This document shows positions 12,646 through 21,065 of a stretch of 36,404 bases of DNA, one piece after another. The position numbers and the translations under genes are program-made. Position 1 is the first letter of the stretch; each line of letters opens with the position of its first letter. Origin of the DNA: Thermohalobaculum sp038528605 (GTDB lineage Bacteria; Pseudomonadota; Alphaproteobacteria; Rhodobacterales; Rhodobacteraceae). The notes below the pieces were generated by a model. That model was given only the letters and a program-made list of their open reading frames with translations. It was not told where the DNA came from and did no database searches. The stretch lies in NCBI GenBank assembly GCA_038528605.1, contig JBCBEP010000023.1, positions 1 to 36,404 of the forward strand, in the 5' to 3' direction.

Positions 12646-13847
12646 CAGGAGGACGGGGCGCGGAGCCGGTCGGACAGGCTCTCGAACTCGCGGCGGAGCT
12701 CCTCGTTTTCGAAGAGCGTGTCGAAGCCCGGGCTCTCAAGGGCCTCGAGCGCCTCGAACTGCAGCTCCGCTTCGCGCATGATCTCGAGAAGCCGGAAGCT
12801 CGCATCCACCGTGCGCAGCGTATTGTCCGCCACCGCGAGGTCCTGGCGCGTGCGCCAGAGGGCCGCGGCCACCTCGTCGCGCTGGCGCTCGAGATAATCC
12901 CGGTAGAACGTCGCCGCCTTCAGCGTCAGCTTCTGGCTCCGGCGGTTCGCCTCCAGCACGCGCCGCTGCTCGGGCGAGGGGCTCGCACGCAGCAGCCGGT
13001 CCGTCTCCGCCCGCGTCTCGCGCACTTCTTCCTCGATGGCCTCGAGCTTCGGCAGGTAGTCCTCGTCGATCTTCGCGATGAAGGTCTCCTGCGCGTGGGC
13101 CAGCAGCGCGATCAGCGTGGTGTGGAGCGTGTAGTAGCGCCGGGCCGAGGAGATCTCCTCACCGCTCTCCGCCACCACCCGGCGCAGCTCCGCCGCAATG
13201 TCCCGCACGGTCGAGTAAGCCGAGGCGATGGCCAGGATATCCCCGCCCGTCACACCGCCGAGCAGCAGGTCCGCCTCAGCCTCGCTCACCGTGCTGCCCA
13301 CGCGCGCCATGGCGTCGATGAAGCGCTTGCGGGCCTGGGCGATGAAGGCCTCCCGCTCGGCAATCTCCGCCTCCAGTGCCGCGATCGCAGCCTCCACGCC
13401 GGCGCGGTCCCGCGTGCCTTGCGCGCGCTCCCAGAAGCTCGTCTCATCCGGCGCGAAGAGCCGCTCCTCGCGCAGCGACGCGATCTCCTGCTCCGCCGCC
13501 TCGATGCGCTCGCGCGCCGCCCGGATCTCCCGGCGAAGCTCGGTCACCGGCGTGTCGGACACGATCTCGAAGGCTTCCGCCAGCAGTCGCTCCGCCCGCT
13601 CCTCCGGGGAGGACCGCGTCAGCCGGTCCACGATGTCCTGCTCCCCGCGCCTGGCCCTCGAACGCGCCTCGGCCGCCTCGTCCAGCATCTCCCGGATCGC
13701 CCCGAAGCGCTCGAGCGCGGGCCCCGTATCCCGGCCCTCCTGCAGCGCCGGCGCCGGATCGTCGGACGACTGGGCCTGGGCAGGCAAGGCCACGAGAACG
13801 GCGCCCGATCCGAGCAGCGCGGCGAGGGCAAGGGCGGCGGGCTTCAT
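12645..13847 (-). CDS. Exported coiled-coil protein of unknown function
   Basis: A 400-residue exported protein. The ATG at 13847 gives a signal peptide (MKPAALALAALLGSGAVLVA ... AQAQ) and has GAGGAG upstream. The mature part is almost entirely helical with strong heptad character: LRREIRAARERIEAAEQEIA, IAALEAEIAEREAFIAQARK and EAIEEEVRETRAETDRLLRA. Between the coils is a Gly-containing segment (LLLGGVTGGDILAIASAYS), which looks like a hinge. There is no transmembrane segment after the signal peptide and no enzyme motif. The protein is probably a periplasmic structural or scaffold factor. Its stop overlaps the start of a micro-ORF. It sits downstream of N-formylglutamate amidohydrolase with a 99-base gap. 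Confidence 0.72.
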   Translation of the reverse strand: MKPAALALAALLGSGAVLVALPAQAQSSDDPAPALQEGRDTGPALERFGAIREMLDEAAEARSRARRGEQDIVDRLTRSSPEERAERLLAEAFEIVSDTPVTELRREIRAARERIEAAEQEIASLREERLFAPDETSFWERAQGTRDRAGVEAAIAALEAEIAEREAFIAQARKRFIDAMARVGSTVSEAEADLLLGGVTGGDILAIASAYSTVRDIAAELRRVVAESGEEISSARRYYTLHTTLIALLAHAQETFIAKIDEDYLPKLEAIEEEVRETRAETDRLLRASPSPEQRRVLEANRRSQKLTLKAATFYRDYLERQRDEVAAALWRTRQDLAVADNTLRTVDASFRLLEIMREAELQFEALEALESPGFDTLFENEELRREFESLSDRLRAPSS

Positions 13848-13946
13848 CGTGAGGCTCCTCTTACGGTCGCGAGCACGCCCGGTGGCGCATCCCATCAAGT
13901 ACCCGTCAGAAGTCGGGTCCCCGGCACAGCTTTCAAGAGGCGCGCA

Positions 13947-14780
13947 TCACGTGGAGGGCGCAAGCTCGGCGGCCGGCACGCGTTCGATCGCCCGCAGCAA
14001 CGCGCCCGCCAGCAGGCGCCCCCAGGCCCCCTGCGTCTCCGGCGTCTCGATCAGGTCGTTCCGCACCTCGATCAGCACATGCGGCAGGCCCCGCGCCGTG
14101 CCGTGGCGATACATGCAGTCGCCCTGCAGCGCGCCCGTATAGGGCTCGTTGTCCCCGATCACGAGATGCGTCCCGTCCGCCAGGCGCTCATCCGCCAGCG
14201 TCTCGAAAAGCGGCTCCACCAGCCGCGCGTCCCGGTCCCAGAGCAGCCCCACATGCCAGGGCCGCGGCGGGCGTCCCCGCAGCTGCGGCGTGAAGGAGTG
14301 GATCGAGACGACCTTCGGGAACCGCCCCGCCGCGATCATGCCGTCGAGCGTGGCGGCGATGGCGTCGTGATAAGGCCGGTGGCAGAGATCGAGCCGCCGC
14401 TCCCGCTCCGCCGCATCCGCATGCCTGTTCCCGGGGATCAGCGTGCCGTCATAGAGCTTCATCAGAAGGGTCGGGTCGTCCTCGCCCCTGTTCGGGTCGA
14501 TCACCAGCCGCGAGAACCGGCTCAGCACGGCCGGCGCCCCAAGCGCCTCGGCCATCGCCAGCGTCACGCCCCGCGCGCCCACATCCCAGGCGATATGGCG
14601 CGCCATGTCCGCCGCCGCGATGCCGAGGGCGATGCCCGGCGGCTCCGCGTTCGAGGCATGGTCGCACAGCAGCAGGATATCCGCGTGTCCCCCCGCCTCC
14701 GCCGGCACAGCCTCCACAGGCTCGAAAACCTGCTGTCCCGCGCCCGACGTCGACTCCAAAGGTCCGCTGATGCCGCGCAT
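13947..14780 (-). CDS. N-formylglutamate amidohydrolase family protein
   Basis: A protein of about 277 residues of the N-formylglutamate amidohydrolase (HutG2/FGase-like) family. Visible family blocks are ILLLCDHASNAEPPGI, MARHIAWDVGARGVTLAMAE, RLVIDPNRGEDDPTL, VVSIHSFTPQLRGRPRP-like (seen as VSIHSFTPQLRGRPPRP) and the C-terminal HVLIEVRNDLI. These include the zinc-ligand candidates D/H in CDHAS, H in SIHSF and E in IEVRNDLI. In histidine breakdown the enzyme releases glutamate from N-formylglutamate, but no hut genes are here, so a general deformylase/amidase role is as likely. I chose the ATG at 14780; an ATG at 14804 is also possible, neither has a strong ribosome-binding site. It diverges from pyk. 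Confidence 0.88.
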   Translation of the reverse strand: MRGISGPLESTSGAGQQVFEPVEAVPAEAGGHADILLLCDHASNAEPPGIALGIAAADMARHIAWDVGARGVTLAMAEALGAPAVLSRFSRLVIDPNRGEDDPTLLMKLYDGTLIPGNRHADAAERERRLDLCHRPYHDAIAATLDGMIAAGRFPKVVSIHSFTPQLRGRPPRPWHVGLLWDRDARLVEPLFETLADERLADGTHLVIGDNEPYTGALQGDCMYRHGTARGLPHVLIEVRNDLIETPETQGAWGRLLAGALLRAIERVPAAELAPST

Positions 14781-14974
14781 CGCCCGCCCTGCTCGCTGCT
14801 TCATGCTGTGGCGGCGCCGCGGCCGCCCGCCTGCGTCATAGCGCGGATCCGCATGCAACACAGCCGGGTTCGTGCGGTTTCAGAACGCCATCAACACCGC
14901 TCCCCCCGATCGTCCGGGTTGAAAGCGCGGCCCCCTGCGTCAAAAGGTACGCGGCACGCAGCAGGGAGGCCACC

Positions 14975-16429
14975 ATGCGCCGTAACAGAAACGTCAAAAT
15001 CGTCGCCACCGTCGGCCCCGCCTCCTCCTCGCGCGAAATGCTGCGCAAGCTCTTCGAGGCAGGCGTTGACGTCTTCCGCCTCAATATGAGCCACGGCACG
15101 CATGAGGATCAGGCCGAGCGCGTGCGCCTTATCCGCGATATCGAGCATGAGATGGAGCGGCCCATCGCCATCCTCGGCGACCTTCAGGGCCCCAAGCTCC
15201 GCGTCGGCCGCTTTGCCGATGGCCCGCATCGGCTCGAGCCCGGCCAGAAGTTCCGCTTCGATCTGGACGAGACCGAAGGCACAACCGAGCGCGTCTACCT
15301 GCCCCATCCGGAAATCTTCGCAGCCCTCCGCCCGGGCGCGCATCTCCTGGTGAACGACGGCAAGATCAAGGTGCGGGTAACCGCCTGCGACACCACCTAT
15401 GCCGACTGCGAGGTCGTCGTCGGCGGCGAGATCTCGAACAACAAGGGCGTCAACGTGCCGGACGTGGTTCTGCCGCTCGCCGCGCTGACCGAGAAGGACC
15501 GCGTCGATCTCGAATTCGTGCTCGATCAGGGGGTGGACTGGCTGGCCCTCAGCTTCGTCCAGCGGCCCGAGGACGTGCTCGAGGCGCGCGAGCTGATTGG
15601 CAAGCGCAAGGTCGCCATCATGGTGAAGGTCGAGAAGCCCGCCTGCGTCGAGCGCTTCGACGAGGTGCTCGCGGTCTCCGACGGGATCATGGTCGCCCGC
15701 GGCGATCTCGGCGTCGAAATGGACAATGCCGAGCTGCCGCCCATCCAGAAGCGCCTCGTCCGCGCCTGCCGCAAGGCCGGCAAGCCCGTGGTCGTCGCCA
15801 CCCAGATGCTCGAAAGCATGATCACCAGCCCCGTCCCCACCCGCGCGGAGGTTACCGACGTCGCCAACGCGATCTATGAAGGGGCGGATTGTGTGATGCT
15901 CTCGGCCGAGAGCGCGGCGGGGGACTTCCCGGAAGAATCCGTCGCGATGATGGACAAGATCGCCCAGAAGGTTGAGGCGGAGGAGCTTCACCGCCAGATC
16001 ATCGAGGCCGCGCGCGAGATCGACCGGACGAGCACGGCGGATGCCATCACCTCCGCCGCCCGCGGCGTGGCCGAAGCCACCGCCGTGAAGGCCATCGCCT
16101 GCTTCACCCATTCCGGCACCACCGCGCTCCTCATGGCGCGCGAGCGCCCGTCCGTCCCCATCCTCGCCCTCACCCCCATCCGCGAGACGGCACGGCGCCT
16201 TTCGATGACCTGGGGCCTCCATTGCGCGGTGGTCGAGCCCGTGGACCGCTTCAAGCTCGCCGTGGTCAGCGCCGTGCGCCAGGCCAAGCGCGGCGGCTTT
16301 GCCGACAGCGTTCAGGACCGTGTGGTGGTTACCGCCGGCGTGCCCTTCAACACCCCCGGCACCACCAACATCCTGCGTGTGGCACCTTGCGACGAGAAAG
16401 CGATTTACGAAGGGTCAGCTGAGTTCTGA
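14975..16429 (+). CDS. pyk: Pyruvate kinase
   Basis: A 484-residue pyruvate kinase, which converts phosphoenolpyruvate and ADP to pyruvate and ATP in the cytoplasm. All family blocks are present: KIVATVGPASSS, DVFRLNMSHGTHEDQ, ILGDLQGPKLRVG, the B domain (about residues 70-165), MVKVEKPACVERFDEVL with the catalytic Lys, GIMVARGDLGVEM with the metal-binding residues, PVVVATQMLESMI and the C-terminal allosteric domain ending PGTTNILRV. Length is normal. AGGGAGG precedes the ATG at 14975. It is divergent from N-formylglutamate amidohydrolase and followed by a 306-base AT-richer gap before the pilus cluster. Confidence 0.97.
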   Translation: MRRNRNVKIVATVGPASSSREMLRKLFEAGVDVFRLNMSHGTHEDQAERVRLIRDIEHEMERPIAILGDLQGPKLRVGRFADGPHRLEPGQKFRFDLDETEGTTERVYLPHPEIFAALRPGAHLLVNDGKIKVRVTACDTTYADCEVVVGGEISNNKGVNVPDVVLPLAALTEKDRVDLEFVLDQGVDWLALSFVQRPEDVLEARELIGKRKVAIMVKVEKPACVERFDEVLAVSDGIMVARGDLGVEMDNAELPPIQKRLVRACRKAGKPVVVATQMLESMITSPVPTRAEVTDVANAIYEGADCVMLSAESAAGDFPEESVAMMDKIAQKVEAEELHRQIIEAAREIDRTSTADAITSAARGVAEATAVKAIACFTHSGTTALLMARERPSVPILALTPIRETARRLSMTWGLHCAVVEPVDRFKLAVVSAVRQAKRGGFADSVQDRVVVTAGVPFNTPGTTNILRVAPCDEKAIYEGSAEF

Positions 16430-16735
16430 CGCTACGGTCGCGGGCATTTTTCCAACAATTCTCGCGACTTCCGCTCTCAATGATTCGTGCGATGCTGGTT
16501 CGCCGCGAGACAGTTTGCTCCCGGACTGAGCCATCCCACAGTCATAAAATTCTTAACAGATCGTCAATTATTCTCCAAATGAGCATAAACGCCTTATTCT
16601 GTCCATAATTGGGCGATCGCAAGGCGAACAAACGGAAACTTGACCATAATCGTGAAAATCCGCGCTATTCTGCCGTGGGTTGCGCGGGCAATTTCGCAGG
16701 ACGCCTGCGGTTGCGCTAAACATCGGGGTACGACC
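16430..16735 (+). promoter_or_regulatory. AT-richer leader upstream of the TadG/TadE cluster
   Basis: This 306-base gap is visibly richer in A and T than its surroundings and contains no gene I can support. Features: TTAA-N7-TCAA at 16553-16567, one base from the CtrA consensus TTAA-N7-TTAA; and TTGACC (16640-16645), an acceptable -35, followed 18 bases later by a weak GCTATT. The ribosome-binding site before the ATG at 16736 is poor (GGGG at about 10 bases). CtrA control of Tad pili is known in Caulobacter; its use here is inference. Confidence 0.4.
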
Positions 16736-18466
16736 ATGCGAGCTATTCAAAACAGCTCCCTCAACCGCTTTGCGCGGCACGAGGGGGGCGGCATTCTCCT
16801 CTTCGTTCTAGTGCTCTTTCTCCTCATGGCGCTCGCCATCGGTATGGCGGTTGATTTCATGCGTCACGAAATGGCGCGCGCCGATCTGCAGAACGCGCTC
16901 GATCGCGGCACGCTCGCGGCCGCGTCGCTCACGCAGAAGGCGGCGACCCAGGTCGATCTCGACGAAGATGGCACCTGGGACACGCTGACGGACGAGCAGA
17001 TCGAGGCAAACTACAAAAGCCTCGTGGCCGATTACATGAAGTCCCGCAGCGTCTTCCCCGCGACGCTGGAGCTCGAGGTCGATTGGGAAGAAGTCGGCAA
17101 CGAGAAGACCATCCGGGCCGATGCCAGCTACAGCCTGCCCACCAGCTTTCTCATGTTGGCTGGCAAGTCCCAGCTCATGGTCGAGGCGGAGAGCTTCGCG
17201 AGCCAGACCTACAACGACGTCGAAATCTCGCTGGTCTTCGATGTCTCGGGCTCGATGTACGACAACAACGTCACCGTCGACGGCGTTGAGCGCACCCGCA
17301 TGGCGCAGGCCCAGATCGACGCGCAGAATTTCGTGACGGACGTCTTCACGCGCGACGCCCTCGGCGACCAGGTCAGCGTCAGCCTTGTCCCCTACTCCTC
17401 GAAGGTCACGATCCCTTCAGGCATGGCTGCGGCCTACAACATCAAACCGGCCGCGGGCGCGACCACCGTCTATACCGACCAGTACTGCGTGAACTTCGTC
17501 CCGTCCGACTTCACCACGCGCTCGATCACCACGACGGAGGAGCTTAAGCAGTATCCGCTCTTCGACGTCACGAACAGCGGCGTGGACAGCTGCCCGCAGA
17601 CGAACAACGCCGTCGTACCGCTCTCGCGCAACAAGGACACGATCAACGCGGCCATCCAGGGCATCACGCGCGAGAACTGGACCGCGGTCTATGAAGGCGT
17701 GAAATGGGGCACGGCCCTGCTCGACCCGGTGACGCGCGACGCTCAGCCCACCATGCAGCTCAACGGCACCGTCACGGCCGACGCTGCCAATCTGCCGCAG
17801 GACTACGACCCGACGGTGGTGAAGGTGCTCGTCGTCATGTCCGACGGGCGCAACACCCAGACGCCCACGCTGCTCGAGGACCAGTACACGAAGCAGTCCG
17901 ACGGCACGGCCGTCGAAGGCGAGCCGCACGACTACTGGCGCGACCGGCGCCCCTCTCGCTACAACGACGAGGAGGGCTCCACCTGCGGCGGCCGCGGCAC
18001 GGGCACCGGCGAGGTCTTCCTCTACAGCAACAGCTGCCGGGTGAACGCCAGCAGCGGCGGCTCGGACTTCGGCGTCAACCTTGACGACCTGAGCGACAGC
18101 ACGCTGACGGTCTACGAGGACGGGAGCCGCGTGAACGAGCCGGACGCGCTCCTCTACGAGATCTGCGACCGCGCGAAGGAGGTGGGCATCGTCATCTACA
18201 CCATCGCCTTCGAGATCACGGCCGGCAGCAGCGGCGCCCGCGCCCTCAAGGAATGCGCCACGAGCGACGACAAGGCCTACGAGGTCGGCGGCTACAACCT
18301 CGACGAGGCCTTCGACGCCATCGTCGCCGACATCTCGAACCTCAAGCTGAGCGCAGCGCCGGATGTGGACGAAGGCGGCGGCGATGTGGATGTCGGCGAC
18401 GGCGACGGTGACGAAGTCGTCGTCGATCTCTCCGACCCCGTGACGGACGTGGTGAGCCCGGAATGA
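16736..18466 (+). CDS. TadG-like pilus assembly protein with von Willebrand A domain
   Basis: A 576-residue protein. The N-terminus has the TadE/TadG-type anchor: HEGGGILLFVLVLFLLMALA, then VDFMRHEMARADLQNALDRG, a single membrane helix with the flanking motif of Flp-pilus pseudopilin-like proteins. From about residue 160 there is a von Willebrand factor A domain with a complete MIDAS start, FDVSGSM (Asp169-Met174), and VLVVMSDGRNTQ later. Several cysteines may form disulfides in the exported part. The tail from about residue 540 is strongly acidic and repetitive (VDVGDGDGDEVVVDLSD). TadG proteins sit in the inner membrane and extend into the periplasm during assembly of Flp/Tad pili. The start at 16736 fits the anchor position; an in-frame upstream extension lacks hallmarks. 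Coupled to the next gene by ATGA. Confidence 0.86.
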   Translation: MRAIQNSSLNRFARHEGGGILLFVLVLFLLMALAIGMAVDFMRHEMARADLQNALDRGTLAAASLTQKAATQVDLDEDGTWDTLTDEQIEANYKSLVADYMKSRSVFPATLELEVDWEEVGNEKTIRADASYSLPTSFLMLAGKSQLMVEAESFASQTYNDVEISLVFDVSGSMYDNNVTVDGVERTRMAQAQIDAQNFVTDVFTRDALGDQVSVSLVPYSSKVTIPSGMAAAYNIKPAAGATTVYTDQYCVNFVPSDFTTRSITTTEELKQYPLFDVTNSGVDSCPQTNNAVVPLSRNKDTINAAIQGITRENWTAVYEGVKWGTALLDPVTRDAQPTMQLNGTVTADAANLPQDYDPTVVKVLVVMSDGRNTQTPTLLEDQYTKQSDGTAVEGEPHDYWRDRRPSRYNDEEGSTCGGRGTGTGEVFLYSNSCRVNASSGGSDFGVNLDDLSDSTLTVYEDGSRVNEPDALLYEICDRAKEVGIVIYTIAFEITAGSSGARALKECATSDDKAYEVGGYNLDEAFDAIVADISNLKLSAAPDVDEGGGDVDVGDGDGDEVVVDLSDPVTDVVSPE

Positions 18467-18993
18467 TGAAGAACGCCCTCGCCTTTTTCCGGGACGACCG
18501 CGGCGCGGCATCGCTCGAATTCGTCGCCGTCTTCCCGCTGCTCGCCGCCATCCTCGGCGCCTATCTCGAGATGGGCTGGCTGATGACCAAGCAGATGATG
18601 CTGGACCGCGGCCTCGACGTCACGATGCGCCAGATCCGCGTCGCCTCGGCCGGCGTCGTGAACCACGACACCATCAAGGACGCGGTCTGTGCGAACGCGC
18701 TGGTCATGCTGGACTGCAGCAACTCGCTGAAGATCCAGCTCATTCCCTACGACACGGCCACGCCGGCGGACTTCAACGGCGCCGATTGCTACGACCGCGA
18801 GGCGGAGGTGAACATCGCGTCCAGCTTCGCCGACAGCGGCGGCAGCCGCGATGAGCTGATGTTCGTGCGCGCCTGCGTGCTGGTGGACTTCCTGCTGCCC
18901 GGCGGCGGCCTCGGCTTCTTCTTCACCCAGCGCACGCCGAACAACGGCTACGCCATGGTCTCCTACTCCGCCTTCAAGAACGAGCCGGTGTAA
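18463..18993 (+). CDS. TadE-family pilus assembly protein (first)
   Basis: A 176-residue TadE-like protein. The motif RGAASLEFVAVFPLLAAILG followed by AYLEMGW, with the conserved Glu near position 5 of the hydrophobic helix, is the TadE signature of minor pilin-like proteins processed by a prepilin peptidase. The rest is periplasmic, with four cysteines (CANALVMLDC, ADCYDRE, RACVLVD) likely forming disulfides. The first ATG at 18463 overlaps the TadG-like stop codon (ATGATG), so starts at 18463 or 18466 are possible, both translationally coupled. It is followed after three bases by a second TadE-like gene; the three genes probably form one complex. Confidence 0.84.
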   Translation: MMKNALAFFRDDRGAASLEFVAVFPLLAAILGAYLEMGWLMTKQMMLDRGLDVTMRQIRVASAGVVNHDTIKDAVCANALVMLDCSNSLKIQLIPYDTATPADFNGADCYDREAEVNIASSFADSGGSRDELMFVRACVLVDFLLPGGGLGFFFTQRTPNNGYAMVSYSAFKNEPV

Positions 18994-18996
18994 GCG

Positions 18997-19731
18997 ATGG
19001 GCAGAAGCATCCGCACCGCAGCCCGGCGCTTTGCGCTCGCAGAGAGGGGCTCGATCGCGTTCGAATTCGTGATCACGGCCCCGCTGCTCATCCTGCTTTT
19101 CTTCGGCGCCTTCGCGGCCTTCGAGGCGTTCCGCACCTACAGCCAGGTCGCAAAGGTCGCCTACACGCTGAGCGATGTCAGCGCGCGGTACGCCTCGGTG
19201 AACGACACCGTGCTCGAGCAGATCTTCAACATCCATAAGCGCCTGCTCCCCGGCCGCGTCTCCGACGGCTTCGTGCGGGTCAGCTCGATCTGCTTCAATG
19301 GCGACAGCAACCGCGTCGTCTGGTCCTATATCGGGGATGATACCTTCGATGCGGCGGTCGAGTTTGAAGATGATGATCTTGTGCCGCGCATCCTGCCGAT
19401 GACCGATGCGGACATTCCGGCGGGCATCATGCCGGTGATGTCGGACAACGACTCGATCATCCTGACCGAGATCTACGCGTCCTGGACCCCGATTTCCCCG
19501 GTTGGCCGGCTCGACCCGCTGACCTTCGCCCACACTCTCGTCGCCCGCCCCCGCTTCGTGGGGATGGTGCCCTACACCGGCGGCGTCGCGGGGTACCCTG
19601 ATGCCGAAGCGTCCCTCTGCCCGGAGGACGTGGTCGAGGTAATCGAGGAAGGCGTGGACGACGATGCCGGCGTCGAGGGCGAGGGCGAGGGCTCGCCGGG
19701 CGACGAGGAACTGGCGGTCATCGACAACTGA
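18997..19731 (+). CDS. TadE-family pilus assembly protein (second) with acidic tail
   Basis: A 244-residue TadE-like protein: ERGSIAFEFVITAPLLILLF and then FGAFAAFEAFRTYSQVAKVA give the anchor helix with the conserved Glu. A periplasmic domain follows to about residue 205, with two cysteines. The C-terminus from PEDVVEVIEEG onwards is acidic and low in complexity (EGEGEGSPGDEE), like the acidic tail of the TadG-like protein. The start at 18997 is three bases after the preceding stop. It is the last gene of the cluster: a strong terminator follows within 25 bases. No tadA/B/C ATPase or membrane genes and no flp pilin are in the window, so these genes are a satellite of a main tad locus elsewhere. 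Confidence 0.82.
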   Translation: MGRSIRTAARRFALAERGSIAFEFVITAPLLILLFFGAFAAFEAFRTYSQVAKVAYTLSDVSARYASVNDTVLEQIFNIHKRLLPGRVSDGFVRVSSICFNGDSNRVVWSYIGDDTFDAAVEFEDDDLVPRILPMTDADIPAGIMPVMSDNDSIILTEIYASWTPISPVGRLDPLTFAHTLVARPRFVGMVPYTGGVAGYPDAEASLCPEDVVEVIEEGVDDDAGVEGEGEGSPGDEELAVIDN

Positions 19732-19755
19732 GCCGACATACAGCGCTTCCACAAC

Positions 19756-19791
19756 AAGAAAGGGCCGCCGGTTTCCCGGCGGCCCTTTCTT
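19756..19791. terminator. Bidirectional intrinsic terminator
   Basis: A perfect 16-bp stem (19756-19771 with 19776-19791) with the loop TTTC. The arm bases AAGAAAGGG and CCCTTTCTT supply a T-run in both directions. It lies between the convergent TadE-like gene (stop 19731) and rplY (stop 19828) and serves both. Confidence 0.92.
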
Positions 19792-19827
19792 ATGCTGCTC
19801 GTCACTGGCTGAAGGCGCCAGGCGCCA

Positions 19828-20469
19828 TCACTCCTCTTCGGCCGGCGCCTCTGCGGGTGCTTCCTCGCCCTCGCCCTCTTCGGCATCATCCGCCACCAGG
19901 GCGCGCGGTGCCGAGATGTTGGCGATCATGAAGTCGCGATCCGTGATCGTCGGCGTCGTGCCCTGGGGCAGCGTCACGTCCGAGATCTTGATCGTGTCGC
20001 CGATGTTCAGGCCGGCAAGATCCACGGTCACCTGATCGGGGATCGCGCTCGCACGCACCTTCAGCTCCACTTCCGAGCGCACGACCGTCAGCACGCCGCC
20101 CTTCTTGATCCCCGGCGACTCCTCGGAATTGATGAAATCCACCGGAATGGCGAGGTTGATGCGGCTCCGCTCGGAGAGGCGCAGAAAGTCCACATGGGTC
20201 GGCAGGTCGCGCACGATGTCGCGCTGCACGGCGCGGCAGATCGTGGTCTGCGGCTCCCCGTCGTCGATCTTCACCTTCACGAGACGCGCCAGGAAGCTGC
20301 CCGCTTTGAGCTGCTTCAGGAGCACATTGTGCTTCACGTTGATGGTCTCGGGATCCTTCCCGCCACCGTAGATCACCCCGGGGACGTACCCCTCACGCCG
20401 TGCGCTCCGGGCAGCCCCTTTGCCCGTATCGTCGCGGCGCGTGACCTCAAGCTCGATCGTCTTGGCCAT
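19828..20469 (-). CDS. rplY: 50S ribosomal protein L25 (long, CTC-type)
   Basis: A 213-residue L25/general stress protein CTC-type ribosomal protein, which binds 5S rRNA. The N-terminal L25 domain begins MAKTIELEVTRRDDTGKGAA and includes GYVPGVIYGGGKDP; the C-terminal TL5-like beta domain contains INLAIPVDFINSEESPGIKK. The acidic Ala/Glu-rich tail (EEGEGEEAPAEAPAEEE) is common in alphaproteobacteria. Two ATGs are near (20475 and 20469). GGAGG stands two bases before the first, too close, but eight before the second, so I use 20469. Usually pth follows rplY; here the next gene downstream is convergent. Confidence 0.95.
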   Translation of the reverse strand: MAKTIELEVTRRDDTGKGAARSARREGYVPGVIYGGGKDPETINVKHNVLLKQLKAGSFLARLVKVKIDDGEPQTTICRAVQRDIVRDLPTHVDFLRLSERSRINLAIPVDFINSEESPGIKKGGVLTVVRSEVELKVRASAIPDQVTVDLAGLNIGDTIKISDVTLPQGTTPTITDRDFMIANISAPRALVADDAEEGEGEEAPAEAPAEEE

Positions 20470-20629
20470 CGCCATATCCTCCAGTTGATACGCGGCGATC
20501 CTCCAGGGGTGTAAGCGCCGCAGAGCGCGCGTGTTACCGAAAACCCCGCGTAATGCAAGGGTCAAAGGGTGCGCGGCAGGGCACGAGACGCTACGCTGCA
20601 GAGAGACCCAATCCGCCCCGAGGCCCGCC

Positions 20630-20914
20630 ATGATCCGGACGCTGCTGCTCACCGCCCTGCTCACCCTGCCCGCCGCCATCTCCCCGGCCGAGGAAGCCGC
20701 CGCAGCGCGCGCGGCGGACGAGGCCGAGGCGGAGATCACCGACACCCAGCGCGAGATCACCGAGCGCGCCACCGCCGTGCCGCAGGACCGGACGACCAAG
20801 GGCACGATGTCCGCCGCCGAGGAGGAGGCCGCCGCCGCCGAAGCCGCCGCAGCAGACGCCGCGGCGGACCTCGAAGGCGTCAAGCAGGGCGCGGACGCCC
20901 TCATCACCGAGTAA
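20630..20914 (+). CDS. Putative small Ala/Glu-rich exported protein
   Basis: A possible 94-residue protein from the ATG at 20630: signal peptide MIRTLLLTALLTLPAAISPA, then a low-complexity helical region rich in Ala and Glu (AEEAAAARAADEAEAEITDT). GAGG lies six bases upstream. It is divergent from rplY. The composition could arise by chance in high-GC DNA, and an open frame exists on the other strand too; the signal peptide and ribosome-binding site favour this strand. Function unknown. Confidence 0.5.
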   Translation: MIRTLLLTALLTLPAAISPAEEAAAARAADEAEAEITDTQREITERATAVPQDRTTKGTMSAAEEEAAAAEAAAADAAADLEGVKQGADALITE

Positions 20915-21065
20915 CCAGCCCAAGCCCTTCCCGAACACCCCGGGCCATCTTCGACCCGTACCCAGGGGAGCTTTCCCGAGCCTCGCCTATGCATGCGCGG
21001 CAGCCGAACCCGTTCCTCAACATTGCCTTCGCCGCGCGGGATCCCGATGCGCGCGCTGTGACGCT

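Noticed and set aside
12456..15089. An 877-codon plus-strand open frame across the coiled-coil and amidohydrolase genes
   Set aside because: Antisense to genes with signal peptide and family motifs; composition (Arg, Pro, His) is typical of a shadow frame.
14891..16222. A 443-codon minus-strand open frame over pyk
   Set aside because: pyk on the plus strand has every family motif; the antisense frame has none.
18292..19752. A 486-codon minus-strand open frame over the TadE-like genes
   Set aside because: Antisense to genes with TadE anchors and stop/start coupling; His/Val/Asp-rich translation without motifs.
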